NCBI RefSeq assembly: GCF_900637295.1
Contig: NZ_LR134363.1
Coordinates: forward strand, 744,001 to 808,000
Length of the DNA stretch: 64,000 nt
Direction of reading: 5' to 3'
From: Actinomyces slackii
GTDB lineage: Bacteria; Actinomycetota; Actinomycetes; Actinomycetales; Actinomycetaceae
In this document: piece by piece, positions 24,362 to 35,600 of the stretch
Numbering within the stretch: the first letter of the stretch is position 1
Layout: every line of letters starts with the position of its first letter
Notes under the pieces: generated by a model
Seen by the model: the letters and a program-made list of their open reading frames with translations, nothing else
What the model was told of the DNA's origin: nothing
Database searches by the model: none
Translations under genes and position numbers: made by a program

Positions 24362-24676
24362 TGTCCCTTGCTGCGGGGTTGGGAGCCTGCTCGGCTGCCG
24401 GGCCCGCCCGGCTGCCGGGCCGTCGGGGCTGGCGGTGAGGAGGCCGGGCCGGGAGCCTGCTGGCGGTGGGCCGGCCGGGCCCGCGGAGCCGGCGGCCGGC
24501 TCTCCCGCCGGGCGCCCCGGAGCGCCCGTGAGCCCCCGCCGGAGCCTGCGCGGGCCGCGCGCCCCGGCGCTCCCGGCGCCGTCGACAGCCACCGCATGTC
24601 GGGACATGTGCGGGCCGCGTGCTCCGGAACCGGGCTGCCGGACCGCTCGACTGAGGTATTCTCCAGAGGATTCTCC

Positions 24677-24711
24677 GTGAGATAGTCACATCTCACACAT
24701 AGGGGGATACT
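24677..24711 (+). promoter_or_regulatory. Inverted repeat and -10 element upstream of the PNP-like gene
   Basis: GTGAGAT (24677-24683) and ATCTCAC (24690-24696) form a perfect 7-bp-arm palindrome with a 6-nt gap. A GATACT hexamer at 24706-24711 could be the -10, which would place the palindrome over the -35 region as a repressor site. This AT-richer patch separates the divergent hrpB from the PNP-like gene. Confidence 0.45.
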
Positions 24712-24775
24712 GCGGCCGGTACCCTTGCTGAGAAACTTTGCTGAAGCATCCCCACGCAGTTCGACCGGAGGTTCC

Positions 24776-25591
24776 ATGGCCCAGCCTGTCCCACGTGGAG
24801 CCTGGAGCGGCGACCCCGCCGACACCTCCATCCTCGTGGCTACTGGCCGCTCCCGGCACGATCTGTTCGTCGTCGCCGAGCCCGCCATGCTGACCTCACT
24901 GGATGCCTCCTGGGGCCCGCCCCTGCGCAGCGTGCGCCTGTCCAGCCTGCCGGGGGTCTCGGCCCCGGCCACAGCCGGCCAGGAGGACTCCCTGGTCGCC
25001 TACCGCCGAGACGGCCTGAGCGTGCTCATCGCGCGCGGACGCACCAGCCCGCTCGAGGGCAAGCCCGCTGATCTCACCACCGCCCTGGCCCAGATGGTCG
25101 GGGCCAGGGGCGTCAGGGCGGCCCTGCTGCTGACCCGGGCGACCTCACTGGGAGCCGCCGTTCCGGGCGACCTGCTGGCCGTCGGCGACCACCTCAACCT
25201 GTCCGGGGCTGCCCTGTTCTCCGCCGAGCGGACGATGTCGGGCGCCTGGCATGGGGGCCTGACCGCCCGACTGGGCCGGCTGCGCGGAGTGCGCGGCACC
25301 GGCGTCGTCGCCCTGATCCCCGGCCCCATGCGCCCGACTCCGGCCGAGGCCCGCATCCTGGACGGCATGGGGGCTGACGCGGTCGTGTTCGACACGGTGG
25401 CCGAGGGCATGGCACTGGCCGCCCGGGGAGTGCCCACGACGGCGCTGGCCGTCATCGACGACGCCGTCGCCTCTCCCGGCTCCCAGCCCTCGGGCCGCAG
25501 GGCGGCCGCTCCCGACCCCCGGCTCCGGCGCCCCGCCGCCTCCGTGGTGCTCGACGCCGTCGAGACCGTCCTGGCCACCTTGCACCGGTGA
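24776..25591 (+). CDS. Divergent purine-nucleoside-phosphorylase-like protein
   Basis: The product is 271 residues, the usual size of trimeric PNP/MTAP proteins. The order of motifs fits that fold: YRRDGLSVLIARGRTSPLEG (phosphate/ribose loop region), VRAALLLTRATSLG, PGDLLAVGDHLNLSG, and the late ADAVVFDTVAEGMALAARGV that mirrors the GADAVGMSTVPEV segment of PNP. Several usual residues differ: the TNAAGG motif reads TRATSLG, and the phosphate-loop His is missing, so catalysis may be altered or lost. It starts at ATG 24776 after GGAGG. The substrate cannot be named. It may be a nucleoside-binding paralogue rather than an enzyme. Confidence 0.6.
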   Translation: MAQPVPRGAWSGDPADTSILVATGRSRHDLFVVAEPAMLTSLDASWGPPLRSVRLSSLPGVSAPATAGQEDSLVAYRRDGLSVLIARGRTSPLEGKPADLTTALAQMVGARGVRAALLLTRATSLGAAVPGDLLAVGDHLNLSGAALFSAERTMSGAWHGGLTARLGRLRGVRGTGVVALIPGPMRPTPAEARILDGMGADAVVFDTVAEGMALAARGVPTTALAVIDDAVASPGSQPSGRRAAAPDPRLRRPAASVVLDAVETVLATLHR

Positions 25592-25664
25592 GTCTCCGCA
25601 TCGAGGGGCGACGATCCGTGAGACCGCGCGCTATTCGGGCTGTCGGCCCGATAGGGTCACCGCT

Positions 25665-26399
25665 GTGAAGCCCTTCCTGTTCCTGGCCACCCGCGACGAC
25701 GACGAGCCCGCCGACGCGGAGTACGAGGCCTTCCTGCTGCGCACCGGACTGGATGAGTCCACCCTGGTGCGCCATCGGCTCGAGTCCGCGCCACTGCCCG
25801 ACCTGGATCTCCAGGAGTGGTCGGGCATCCTGGTGGGCGGCTCGCCCTTCAACGCCTCCACGCCGCCCGAGGCCAAGTCGCCGGTTCAGCTGCGCGTCGA
25901 GGCCGAGCTCAGTGGGCTCCTGGATCGGCTGGTGGAGCAGGACTTCCCCTTCCTGGGGGCGTGCTACGGGGTGGGGACTCTGGCCTGCCATCAGGGCGCG
26001 GTCGTGGACACGACCTACCGCGAGGAGGTCGGCGCCGCGACGGTGACCCTGACGCCGGAGGGGATCGCCGACCCGGTCTGCGCGGGACTGCCGCAGGCCT
26101 TCCCGGCTTTCGTGGCCCACAAGGAGGGGGTCACGGTGATGCCCAGGACGGCGGTGCTTCTGGGCCGGGGCGAGGTCTGCCCGGTCCAGATCTTCCGCGT
26201 GCGCCGCAATCTGTACGCCACCCAGTTCCATCCCGAGCTCGATGGCGACTACCTGGCTCACCGACTGGCCTTCTACGCGGGCCACGGGTACTTCGAGAAC
26301 GATGAGCTGGAGGCTCTCCAGGCGCGGGTGCGCACCCAGGACGTCTCGCCGTCGTGGAGGATCCTGGAGAACTTCGTGGCGGTTCACGCCGCTCCCTGA
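25665..26399 (+). CDS. Class I glutamine amidotransferase-like protein
   Basis: The 244-residue protein has the triad of GATase-1 domains: the nucleophile elbow FLGACYGVGTL (Cys) and ATQFHPELDGD (His and Glu). A typical GILVGGSPFN segment gives the oxyanion region. No synthase domain is attached, so it belongs to the stand-alone GMP-synthase-like GATase group (as in YfeJ-type proteins). The acceptor substrate is unknown. The start is GTG 25665, 73 bp after the PNP-like gene in the same direction, so a two-gene purine-related unit is possible. The gene ends 12 bp before a CCGAGGTAGAC repeat. Confidence 0.85.
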   Translation: MKPFLFLATRDDDEPADAEYEAFLLRTGLDESTLVRHRLESAPLPDLDLQEWSGILVGGSPFNASTPPEAKSPVQLRVEAELSGLLDRLVEQDFPFLGACYGVGTLACHQGAVVDTTYREEVGAATVTLTPEGIADPVCAGLPQAFPAFVAHKEGVTVMPRTAVLLGRGEVCPVQIFRVRRNLYATQFHPELDGDYLAHRLAFYAGHGYFENDELEALQARVRTQDVSPSWRILENFVAVHAAP

Positions 26400-26410
26400 G
26401 GTTCGCTTCC

Positions 26411-26483
26411 CGCCGAGGTAGACATGTCCCGCCGAGATAGACGGTGAATGCGTCTACCTCGGCGGACAACGTCTACCTCGGCG
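26411..26483. repeat. CCGAGGTAGAC repeat, copy 1
   Basis: Four half-sites are visible: two forward (GCCGAGGTAGAC and GCCGAGATAGAC) followed by two inverted (GTCTACCTCGGC twice), around a GGTGAATGC centre. It overlaps the last codons of the siderophore-interacting gene by 11 nt. Confidence 0.9.
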
Positions 26484-27231
26484 ACGAGGCGGAGGACGTC
26501 GTGCCCATGGCCCGACCGCGCACCCAGTAGGCCTGATGCTGGATGGATCGGCGCTCCAGCCCCGACGACACCAGATGACGGCGCACCGCGCGGTTCAGCC
26601 TCATCTCAAGCGCCACCCAGGTCCAATCAGGGGCTCCGCCCCGTGCGGTGGCTCCGATCGCCCCATCGACCTCCTCGAGCACCACGGCCTCAGCCGCCTC
26701 GGGATCCACCAGGCTCATACGATGGGGGCGGCTGGCGCGCGGCAGCCAGTCGTCGGCATGCGCCAGCATGACGACCTCGACGGTGCACCCCGGGGGAGCG
26801 GCCTCCACGGCCTCAGCGATGGCCGGCGCCGAGGCGAGGTCGCCCACCAGCAGCATGCGGTCGCCGTCGGCCGGGGTCCGGTAGCTGGTCCCGCCCAGTA
26901 GTTGGACGGACACGCTGCTGCCCGGCTCCGCACGGAGCGCCCATCGCGAGGCGGGGCCAGCGGGATCATGGTGCAGCACGAGGATCTGCGCAGTGGCCGC
27001 CTCGCGGTCCAAGCAGGTGAGGGTGTAGGCGCGCTGGTGCTCGCGACCGCCCTCCGGGATCCACATCCGAACCCAGGAGGTGGGAGGCAGGTTTGTGCCC
27101 GGACCCAGGAGGCTTGGGCATTGGACGGTCAACTCGGTGTAAGGGGGCGCTTCGCGGGCCTTGATGATGGCGAGCTCGTGCTCGGGGGCGCGCAGCATCT
27201 TGAGCACTGCCCCCTGGAATCCCCGGCCCAT
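26473..27231 (-). CDS. Siderophore-interacting protein (FAD/NAD(P)H ferric-siderophore reductase)
   Basis: The 252-residue product belongs to the ViuB/SIP family, cytoplasmic flavoenzymes that reduce ferric siderophores to release iron. The FAD motif is HQRAYTLT, with the adjacent PPTSWVRMWIPEGGRE beta-barrel segment. The NAD(P) domain has DRMLLVGDLASAPAIAEAVEA, and the C-terminal VALEMRLNRAVRRHLVSSG matches the family. I set the start at ATG 27231 because GGAGGAG lies 7 nt upstream; the frame stays open to 27801 only as antisense of the methyltransferase. An iron-box-like palindrome at 27261-27280 implies repression by a DtxR/IdeR-type regulator when iron is plentiful. The last codons are supplied by a repeat. 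Confidence 0.92.
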   Translation of the reverse strand: MGRGFQGAVLKMLRAPEHELAIIKAREAPPYTELTVQCPSLLGPGTNLPPTSWVRMWIPEGGREHQRAYTLTCLDREAATAQILVLHHDPAGPASRWALRAEPGSSVSVQLLGGTSYRTPADGDRMLLVGDLASAPAIAEAVEAAPPGCTVEVVMLAHADDWLPRASRPHRMSLVDPEAAEAVVLEEVDGAIGATARGGAPDWTWVALEMRLNRAVRRHLVSSGLERRSIQHQAYWVRGRAMGTTSSASSPR

Positions 27232-27260
27232 CTCAGCGCTCCTCCATTCGCTTCGCCACT

Positions 27261-27280
27261 GGTATGTAAGGCATACCTTA
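27261..27280 (-). promoter_or_regulatory. Iron-box-like operator (DtxR/IdeR type) for the siderophore reductase
   Basis: TAAGG-CATA-CCTTA (27267-27280) is a perfect palindrome, and GGTATG/CATACC (27261-27266 and 27272-27277) gives a second overlapping dyad. The layout resembles the 19-bp DtxR/IdeR consensus TTAGGTTAG/CTAACCTAA. It lies 30-50 bp upstream of the reductase start. Confidence 0.65.
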
Positions 27281-27332
27281 TCTGCATCACTCGTATCGGT
27301 GAGCGCGAGGGACGGATGCGCTGCTCGCGCAG

Positions 27333-27427
27333 GCACCGGCGCTGGTGGGGTCTGCGCCGAGGCAGACATGTCCCGCCAAGATAGACGGTGAATGCGTCTA
27401 CGTCGGCGGACAACGTCGACCTCGGCG
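27333..27427. repeat. CCGAGGTAGAC repeat, copy 2, with extended left flank
   Basis: The core at 27355-27427 matches copies 1 and 3 with a few substitutions (CGAGGCAGAC, GCCAAGATAGAC, CTACGTCGGC). The 22 bp to its left (GCACCGGCGCTGGTGGGG start) are shared with copy 3 but not with copy 1. Confidence 0.88.
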
Positions 27428-27481
27428 GGGTGGGCCGGCGGGGTAGGACTCCGGGGCCGGCGGCGCGGATAGGCTCCGGCC

Positions 27482-28117
27482 ATGACGAACCAGCATGCAC
27501 AGCACTGGGAGGAGCGGTACGCCTCGGTCGACCGGCTCTGGTCCGGGCATCCCAACGAGTGGCTGCCCGAACTGGCCGCCGCATGGGACCCCGGAACCGC
27601 CTTGGAGATCGGCTGCGGCGAGGGCGCCGACGCCCTCTGGCTCGCCGAGCGCGGATGGCGGGTCACGGGGGTGGATCTGTCGGCCACCGCCGTCGAGCGA
27701 CTGCTCAGGGAGGCCGAGCGGCGAGGCCTGGGCGAGCGGATCACCGCCCGAGCCCAGGATGTGGCGGCGGGGCTTCCGCAGGGGCCTTTCGACCTGGTCA
27801 CCTGCTTCTACGTCCACGGCGGCCCCGAGGAGGGCGGGCTGTCCTTGGGCGCACTGCTGACCAGTGCCGCCGCGCGCCTGACCGACGGCGGGCGCCTTCT
27901 GGTCGCCGTCCACTCGGTCAACCCGCCCTGGCACACCCATCACGCCCGCACCTACACCGCCTCCGGCCTCCTGGCGGAGATCGGCGGCGCCGCCCGCTGG
28001 GAGGTGGCCGTCGCCGAGGAGCGCTGGCGCGAGGCCACCGGGCCCCAGGGGCAGGCCGGCCGCCGCGCCGACGCCGTGCTGTGCCTGCGCAAGCCCGGCG
28101 GCCGCGCATCCGCGTAA
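27482..28117 (+). CDS. Class I SAM-dependent methyltransferase
   Basis: The 211-residue protein has methyltransferase motif I ALEIGCGEGADALWLAERG, an acidic residue in motif II (RVTGVDLS), motif III-like ITARAQDVAAGL and motif IV FDLVTCFYVHGG. The short size and N-terminal WEERYASVDRLWSGHPNEWL resemble the small TehB-like/thiopurine-type detoxifying methyltransferases. The substrate is not known. It starts at ATG 27482 and is flanked on both sides by direct 95-bp copies of the CCGAGGTAGAC repeat, so it sits in a potentially excisable segment. Confidence 0.88.
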   Translation: MTNQHAQHWEERYASVDRLWSGHPNEWLPELAAAWDPGTALEIGCGEGADALWLAERGWRVTGVDLSATAVERLLREAERRGLGERITARAQDVAAGLPQGPFDLVTCFYVHGGPEEGGLSLGALLTSAAARLTDGGRLLVAVHSVNPPWHTHHARTYTASGLLAEIGGAARWEVAVAEERWREATGPQGQAGRRADAVLCLRKPGGRASA

Positions 28118-28212
28118 GCACCGGCGCTGGTGGGGCCTGCGCCGAGGTAGACATGTCCCGCCGAGATAGACGGTGAATGCGTCTACCTCGGCGGGAAATG
28201 TCTACCTCGGCG
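28118..28212. repeat. CCGAGGTAGAC repeat, copy 3, with extended left flank
   Basis: The core 28140-28212 has the best-kept arms of the three copies. The flank 28118-28139 repeats that of copy 2. It fills the gap between the converging methyltransferase and NAD(P)-binding genes. Confidence 0.9.
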
Positions 28213-28227
28213 GAATAGACCAGCGGC

Positions 28228-28860
28228 TCAGCCCTGGGAGGCCACGGTCCAGCGGGTGCCGCGGTGGGTGTCGGCCTCCGCTTCGTCGATCAGGGCGACG
28301 GCCATGTCCTCGGCGGAGACGCGCGGGCCGGCGGGGGAGTCGGTTGCCTGCTCGTAGGTGCCGGTGCGCTTGCCGGGACCGATCTCCGGCGCGGGCGCCA
28401 CGATGCTCCAGGCGAAGGCGTTCCCGGCGGCGCGGTAGAGCTCCAGGATCTGGGCGTAGGCGTTGGCCTCGGGGTAGATCTCCGCGGGGAATCCGGGGGC
28501 GTCCTTGATGAGCAGACCCGAGCCGGGCTCGGTCTCCAGGGCGCCGGCGCCGCCGACCACCACCAGGCGCCCCACCGGCTCGGCGCTCAGGGAGTCCACC
28601 AGCGCCCGGTGCTCGTCGATCGTGGGCTGGACCGGCCCGCCGCTGCGATCCGGGGAGGTGGTGATGATGACGACGTCGTTGTCGGCCAGCAGGGAGCGCA
28701 CCTCTGCCACATCGGCCAGCGGCACGGTGACGTCCCGGGCGGCTCCCTCGGCGGGACGGCCCGAGCGGCTGGCGCTGGTGACCTCGTGGCCCCGCGCGGC
28801 CGCCTCGGCCACAGTGCGCGAGCCGATCATTCCGGTGCCTCCGATGACGGCGATCCTCAT
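28228..28860 (-). CDS. NAD(P)-binding Rossmann protein (atypical SDR, NmrA/YwnB-like)
   Basis: The 210-residue protein begins MRIAVIGGTGMIGSRTVAEA, the GxxGxxG dinucleotide motif of atypical short-chain dehydrogenases. VGRLVVVGGAGALE and the helix EIYPEANAYAQILELYRAAG follow the usual order. No YxxxK active site is evident, so it may be a flavin/quinone-type reductase or redox sensor. It is divergent from the HxlR regulator at 28961, a very common pairing in which HxlR represses the reductase. Confidence 0.88.
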   Translation of the reverse strand: MRIAVIGGTGMIGSRTVAEAAARGHEVTSASRSGRPAEGAARDVTVPLADVAEVRSLLADNDVVIITTSPDRSGGPVQPTIDEHRALVDSLSAEPVGRLVVVGGAGALETEPGSGLLIKDAPGFPAEIYPEANAYAQILELYRAAGNAFAWSIVAPAPEIGPGKRTGTYEQATDSPAGPRVSAEDMAVALIDEAEADTHRGTRWTVASQG

Positions 28861-28924
28861 GACTCCTCCTCAGGATTCAATGGCGCCCCGAGGTTCGGGG
28901 CGAGATGCTCTCATGCTATTCTTT

Positions 28925-28950
28925 GCATACTAGGTACCTCAAGCATACTA
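28925..28950. promoter_or_regulatory. Candidate HxlR operator/promoter between divergent genes
   Basis: GCATACTA occurs twice in direct orientation (28925-28932 and 28943-28950), 18 bp apart. The palindrome AGGTACCT (28932-28939) lies between. TTGCAT at 28923 and ATACTA at 28945 give a fair promoter with 16-nt spacing for the regulator gene. Binding by the HxlR protein is inferred from position. Confidence 0.5.
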
Positions 28951-28960
28951 AGGAGGGGTT

Positions 28961-29458
28961 GTGAGCACTGGCACGACTGCGTCCACTGAGCCCACTGAAG
29001 CCGAGCGGAGTGAGCCGCTTGTCGACTTCGATGTCCTGTCCCCGCACTGCCCCTCGCGCACGGTGCTGCGCCATGTGGTGGATCGCTGGACACCGCTGGT
29101 GGTTGTCGCCCTGCAGGACGGGGCGCTGAGATTCGGAGAGCTGCGCCAGCGCGTGGGCGGTGTCACGCCCAAGGTGCTCACCCAGACCCTGCGCTCGATG
29201 GAGCGCGACGGCCTGCTGAGCCGCCGCGCCACCGGCGGCGTGCCGCCCCGCGTCGACTACGAGCTCACCGCTCTGGGCGCCACCCTTGCCAGGCCCATGG
29301 AGGTTCTGCGCGTGTGGGCCCAGGAGCACACCCATGAGGTTCTCAACGCCCGCGAGACCTATGACTCCGCGCCCACCGCCACGGAGGGCGCGGATACCGA
29401 CGCCGCCGAGGCCGGTGCGGATCGCCCGATGGGGCCGGTGTTGCACATTCATTCATGA
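28961..29458 (+). CDS. HxlR-family winged-helix regulator
   Basis: The product is 165 residues. The HxlR core is clear: CPSRTVLRHVVDRWTPLVVV, GALRFGELRQRVGGVTPKVL, TQTLRSMERDGLLSRRATGG and RVDYELTALG. Many HxlR proteins sense quinones or aldehydes through a Cys near the N-terminus; here the only candidate is the Cys in LSPHCPS. The start is GTG 28961 with AAGGAGG at 28950-28956. The last residues LHIHS and the stop codon are encoded by the left arm of a TGCACATTCAT repeat, so the native C-terminus has probably been replaced or extended by repeat insertion. Confidence 0.9.
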   Translation: MSTGTTASTEPTEAERSEPLVDFDVLSPHCPSRTVLRHVVDRWTPLVVVALQDGALRFGELRQRVGGVTPKVLTQTLRSMERDGLLSRRATGGVPPRVDYELTALGATLARPMEVLRVWAQEHTHEVLNARETYDSAPTATEGADTDAAEAGADRPMGPVLHIHS

Positions 29459-29546
29459 CCCGCGTCGGAGTGCCAACGTGGGAATCCGCATGATTCTGCG
29501 GATCTGGTTCCCAGGCCTCTAGCACCGCGCAAGGATGAATGTGCAA
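29441..29546. repeat. TGCACATTCAT intergenic repeat, copy C
   Basis: The ends are TTGCACATTCAT (29441-29452) and ATGAATGTGCAA (29535-29546). The inner stem ATCCGCA/TGCGGAT surrounds TGATTC. It aligns along its length with the reverse complement of copy E at about 70%. It supplies the HxlR stop codon. Confidence 0.9.
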
Positions 29547-29596
29547 CCCGGACCTCGCCATGATCCGGCTCGGCGCGAAGGGCGAGCTCCCGGGCC

Positions 29597-32443
<2,847 letters not shown>

Positions 32444-32515
32444 AGGCGCAATCCCAGCAGCCCTGCGCGCGGGCCCGCAATCCCGCGGGCCCGCCTGGGG
32501 CGGGGTTCACAGGAC

Positions 32516-32565
32516 GGCGCTGGGGGCTGAGCACGGGTCGCACCCCGTGCTCAGCCCCCAGCGCC
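32516..32565. terminator. 22-bp perfect hairpin downstream of the PEPCK gene
   Basis: The arms 32516-32537 and 32544-32565 pair without mismatch (GGCGCTGGGGGCTGAGC at the base) around a 6-nt loop. It lies 54 bp after the stop of the PEPCK-like gene and upstream of the P-ATPase start. It probably ends PEPCK transcription. Confidence 0.8.
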
Positions 32566-32619
32566 ATGCTCGGCCGGTGAGCCCTGCGAGCCGCCGCGCG
32601 GACCGCGTCTCGGGCCAGA

Positions 32620-35600
32620 TCAGGCCAGATCGGGCTGGAGGCCCAGGGTCCCCACCAGGTGCTCGCGGTAGGCCGGGGAGGTGACCTCGTCCAGCCAGGC
32701 GCGGGCGGCGGCCAGACGGCCCTCGATGTCCAGGCGCGCGGCCGCCTCCTCATTGTGCTCGGTGGTGTTGAAGCGGGTCAGGTCCTCGATGGCCTGGTGG
32801 GCCTGACGGGCGTCCCGGGTCACCTTGGCATCCAGGCGGGCCGCGTACCAGTCCGAGGCCAGGATGGCCTCGCGCTCGAACAGGGCGCGGAACTGCGGAT
32901 CGGCCAGGGTCCAGCCCTCGCGGCTGGTGCCGTCCATCATGATCTCCAGCAGGGCGCGCAGCGGCGGGACCGCCCACTCCAGGGAGCCGTCGGCCCGGTA
33001 GTGCTCGGCCACCGCCTTGTGCGTGGTGACGATGACCTCCACCGAGGTGGCGAAGACCTCCGGGTCCTGCAGCTCGGGGCGCAGCATCTCCTCGGTGAAG
33101 ACCACATCGGGGTGCAGGAAGATGCGGCCGAAGAAGGTCGAGGCGAAGGCCTGGTTCATGCGGTAGCCCAGGCGGGAGGCCTCGATGGTGCGCCCCTCGT
33201 GGGTGAAGTCCTCCATCCTCTCCAGGAAGCCGTGGCGGATGAGGGCCCCGGCGTCGCGCTCCTCGGGGCTCATGCGCGAGAAGATCTCGGGGATGAGCAG
33301 GGAGATGTCGTGGGCCACCTTGACCTTGGGGCCGATGTACCCCGCAGAGGACAGCCAGCCGTCATAGCCCCCCAGGGCGTAGGACAGCAGGGCCGCGTTG
33401 AGGTCGTAGATGGCCGGCAGCGCGTTGAAGGGGGCCTTGGTCAGCGCGCCCTCGGATCCCGCCCCGGTGGTGGAGGGCGACTTGCCGGTCATGGAGGAGA
33501 TGAACTCCATGAACAGCTCGGGCAGCTCCATGTAGTGCAGCGGGTTGTAGGCGCACAGCGGCGGCACGCCGTCCTCCGGCGGGTTGTTGCGGCGCCCGGC
33601 GGCCACGACGTCGACGTAGTGGCGCAGCGGCTCGCCCAGCGGCATCGCGTGGTAGAGGTGGGTGGACAGGGAGGTCAGGGCCGCCTCCCGCGGCTGGGCC
33701 AGATCCGGGCGGACCTGGAGGTAGCGGGGGTTCTTCGAGGGGACGCCGTCGACCAGTCGGGGGTTGGCCGAGGAGACCCAGAAGCTGCCCTCCTCTGCCT
33801 GGGCGGCACGGCGCACCAGGTCCTGCATGGGGGCGGTGAAGCGGGCCAGGCCCGGGGCGTCGTCGATCATGGCGCGCGCATCGGCGGGCGTGAGCGGCTC
33901 GAAGTTGGAGATGAACACGCCCTCGGCGGGGGGCTGGGCCATGTCCGCCTCGGTCTGCTTGTCGTATCCGCGCACGATGGCGTCGTCGGGCCGCTGGAAG
34001 AGCAGGCGCTCGCAGTTGGTCACGAACTTGCGCGACACCGAGGCCCCGGCCGTGGCGCGCAGGTTGCCCGGCACGGTGATGGAGGCGGTGATGTCATCCT
34101 CGGTCTGGACCTTGGCGGCCGGGGAGAAGTCCGGGCGCAGGGACAGCAGTCGCCAGGAGCCGTCGGCCTCGAAGCCCACGCGCAGCATGTTGACCTTGAC
34201 GACCTCCCCGTCCAGGCGCAGGGAGTTGCCCTGGCGCCCGTTGATGAGGCCCACGGAGAAGTGGTTGCGCCAGCGCGTGCCCCAGGAGGGCTGGTAGTAG
34301 CGCTTGACCGTGAAGACCAGTTCCTTGATGTGGGCGGGGATGCGCCCCAGGAAGGCGTTGTGGTCCTCGTTGAAGGCCGAGGAGGGGGTGAAGAGCTTGA
34401 TGACGCTGCCCAGGGAGCGATCCTCGGACAGGATCGGGCGGTGGTCCTTGCCATTGGCCTCGGCCTGGGCGAAGCGCTCGGAGTAGTCGCGGTCCAGAAG
34501 GGCCTGGACGGCGTCGAGGTCGGCCTCGACATCCCCGATGTAGGCCTCGCCGTGGACGAAGGCGTCCAGGAGGGACTTGGAGATCTCCGACTTCCCGCCG
34601 CCGGAGACCGTGGCCGGCTTGTGGGCGTGGGTGGCCCAGGGGGCGGTGCCCACCAGGTGCCACTGGGTGGGCTCGCCCTCGCGGTGCTTGGCGTGGATGC
34701 GGTAGCCGCTGGGGGTCACGTAGGTGCGGCCGGCCAGCAGGGGGATGGAGTGGGGGCCCTCGGGGCCCTGCCAGGTGACCGTCTGGCTGCGCATGGAGTA
34801 GTGGGCGCCGCCGGGCACGATGATGATGGAGTCGTCGCTCAGGTCGACGGCGTGGCCCTCGGGCTGGGCCTGGAAGCGGCCCGCCCCCAGCTCGACGGCG
34901 CCGGCCACCGTGGCCTCGGCGGGCGTGTGCTTCTCGGTGTACTCCTGGCCGAGGTTGTAGCGGGGCAGGGCGATGGCGCCGCCGGCGTGCTCCTCCTCCA
35001 CGCAGCCGAAGAGGTTGGCCGAGTACCCGATCTGGGTCTTGACCTCCTTCTTGCAGTAGCCGAAGTAGTTGTCCGCGATGATGGTCACCACGACGCCGCG
35101 CTGGTCGCGGGCGCAGCACTTGAAGGCCTGGCCGTTGTTGTAGCGCTCGTCCTCGCTGCGGTAGCACATGCCGTCGCGGCGCTGGCGCTCGGTGGCCTCA
35201 TCCCAGCTGGGCAGGCCCAGCTCCTTCTTGGTCAGGCCGGTCAGGTGGGGGGCCAGGATGACGCAGCCGGTGTGCCCCGTCCAGGACTCGGGGGCCAGGG
35301 AGGCGTCGTTCTCCGGCAGGTAGGGGTCCCCGCCATTGCCGAAGATCCCCTCGACGAAGTCCAGGTTGGAGACCAGTCCGCCCGGTGCGATGAAGCGGAT
35401 CTCCATGCTGCGGGCGGTGGAGTAGCCGGGAACCTCGGGGACGACGACGGGGCGCAGCAGCAGGGAGGCCCAGGTGCGGGCGGGCTCGGGCTGCTCGGCG
35501 CCCCAGGGCAGGGTCATGAGGCCCTCGGGGGCCTGGAGGGCGTGGTCCAGGAGGCGGGCGAACACGTCGCGTGGCACGGCGGCCTTGTCGTCCGGGATGG

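Noticed and set aside
27231-27801. Longer N-terminus for the siderophore-interacting protein
   Set aside because: The extension is antisense to the methyltransferase and passes through the iron box and a repeat; the GGAGGAG at 27239-27245 supports the short form.
26411-28212. Integron cassette array
   Set aside because: No integrase is present, the two genes are in opposite directions, and the repeats lack the conserved RYYYAAC/GTTRRRY ends of attC sites.
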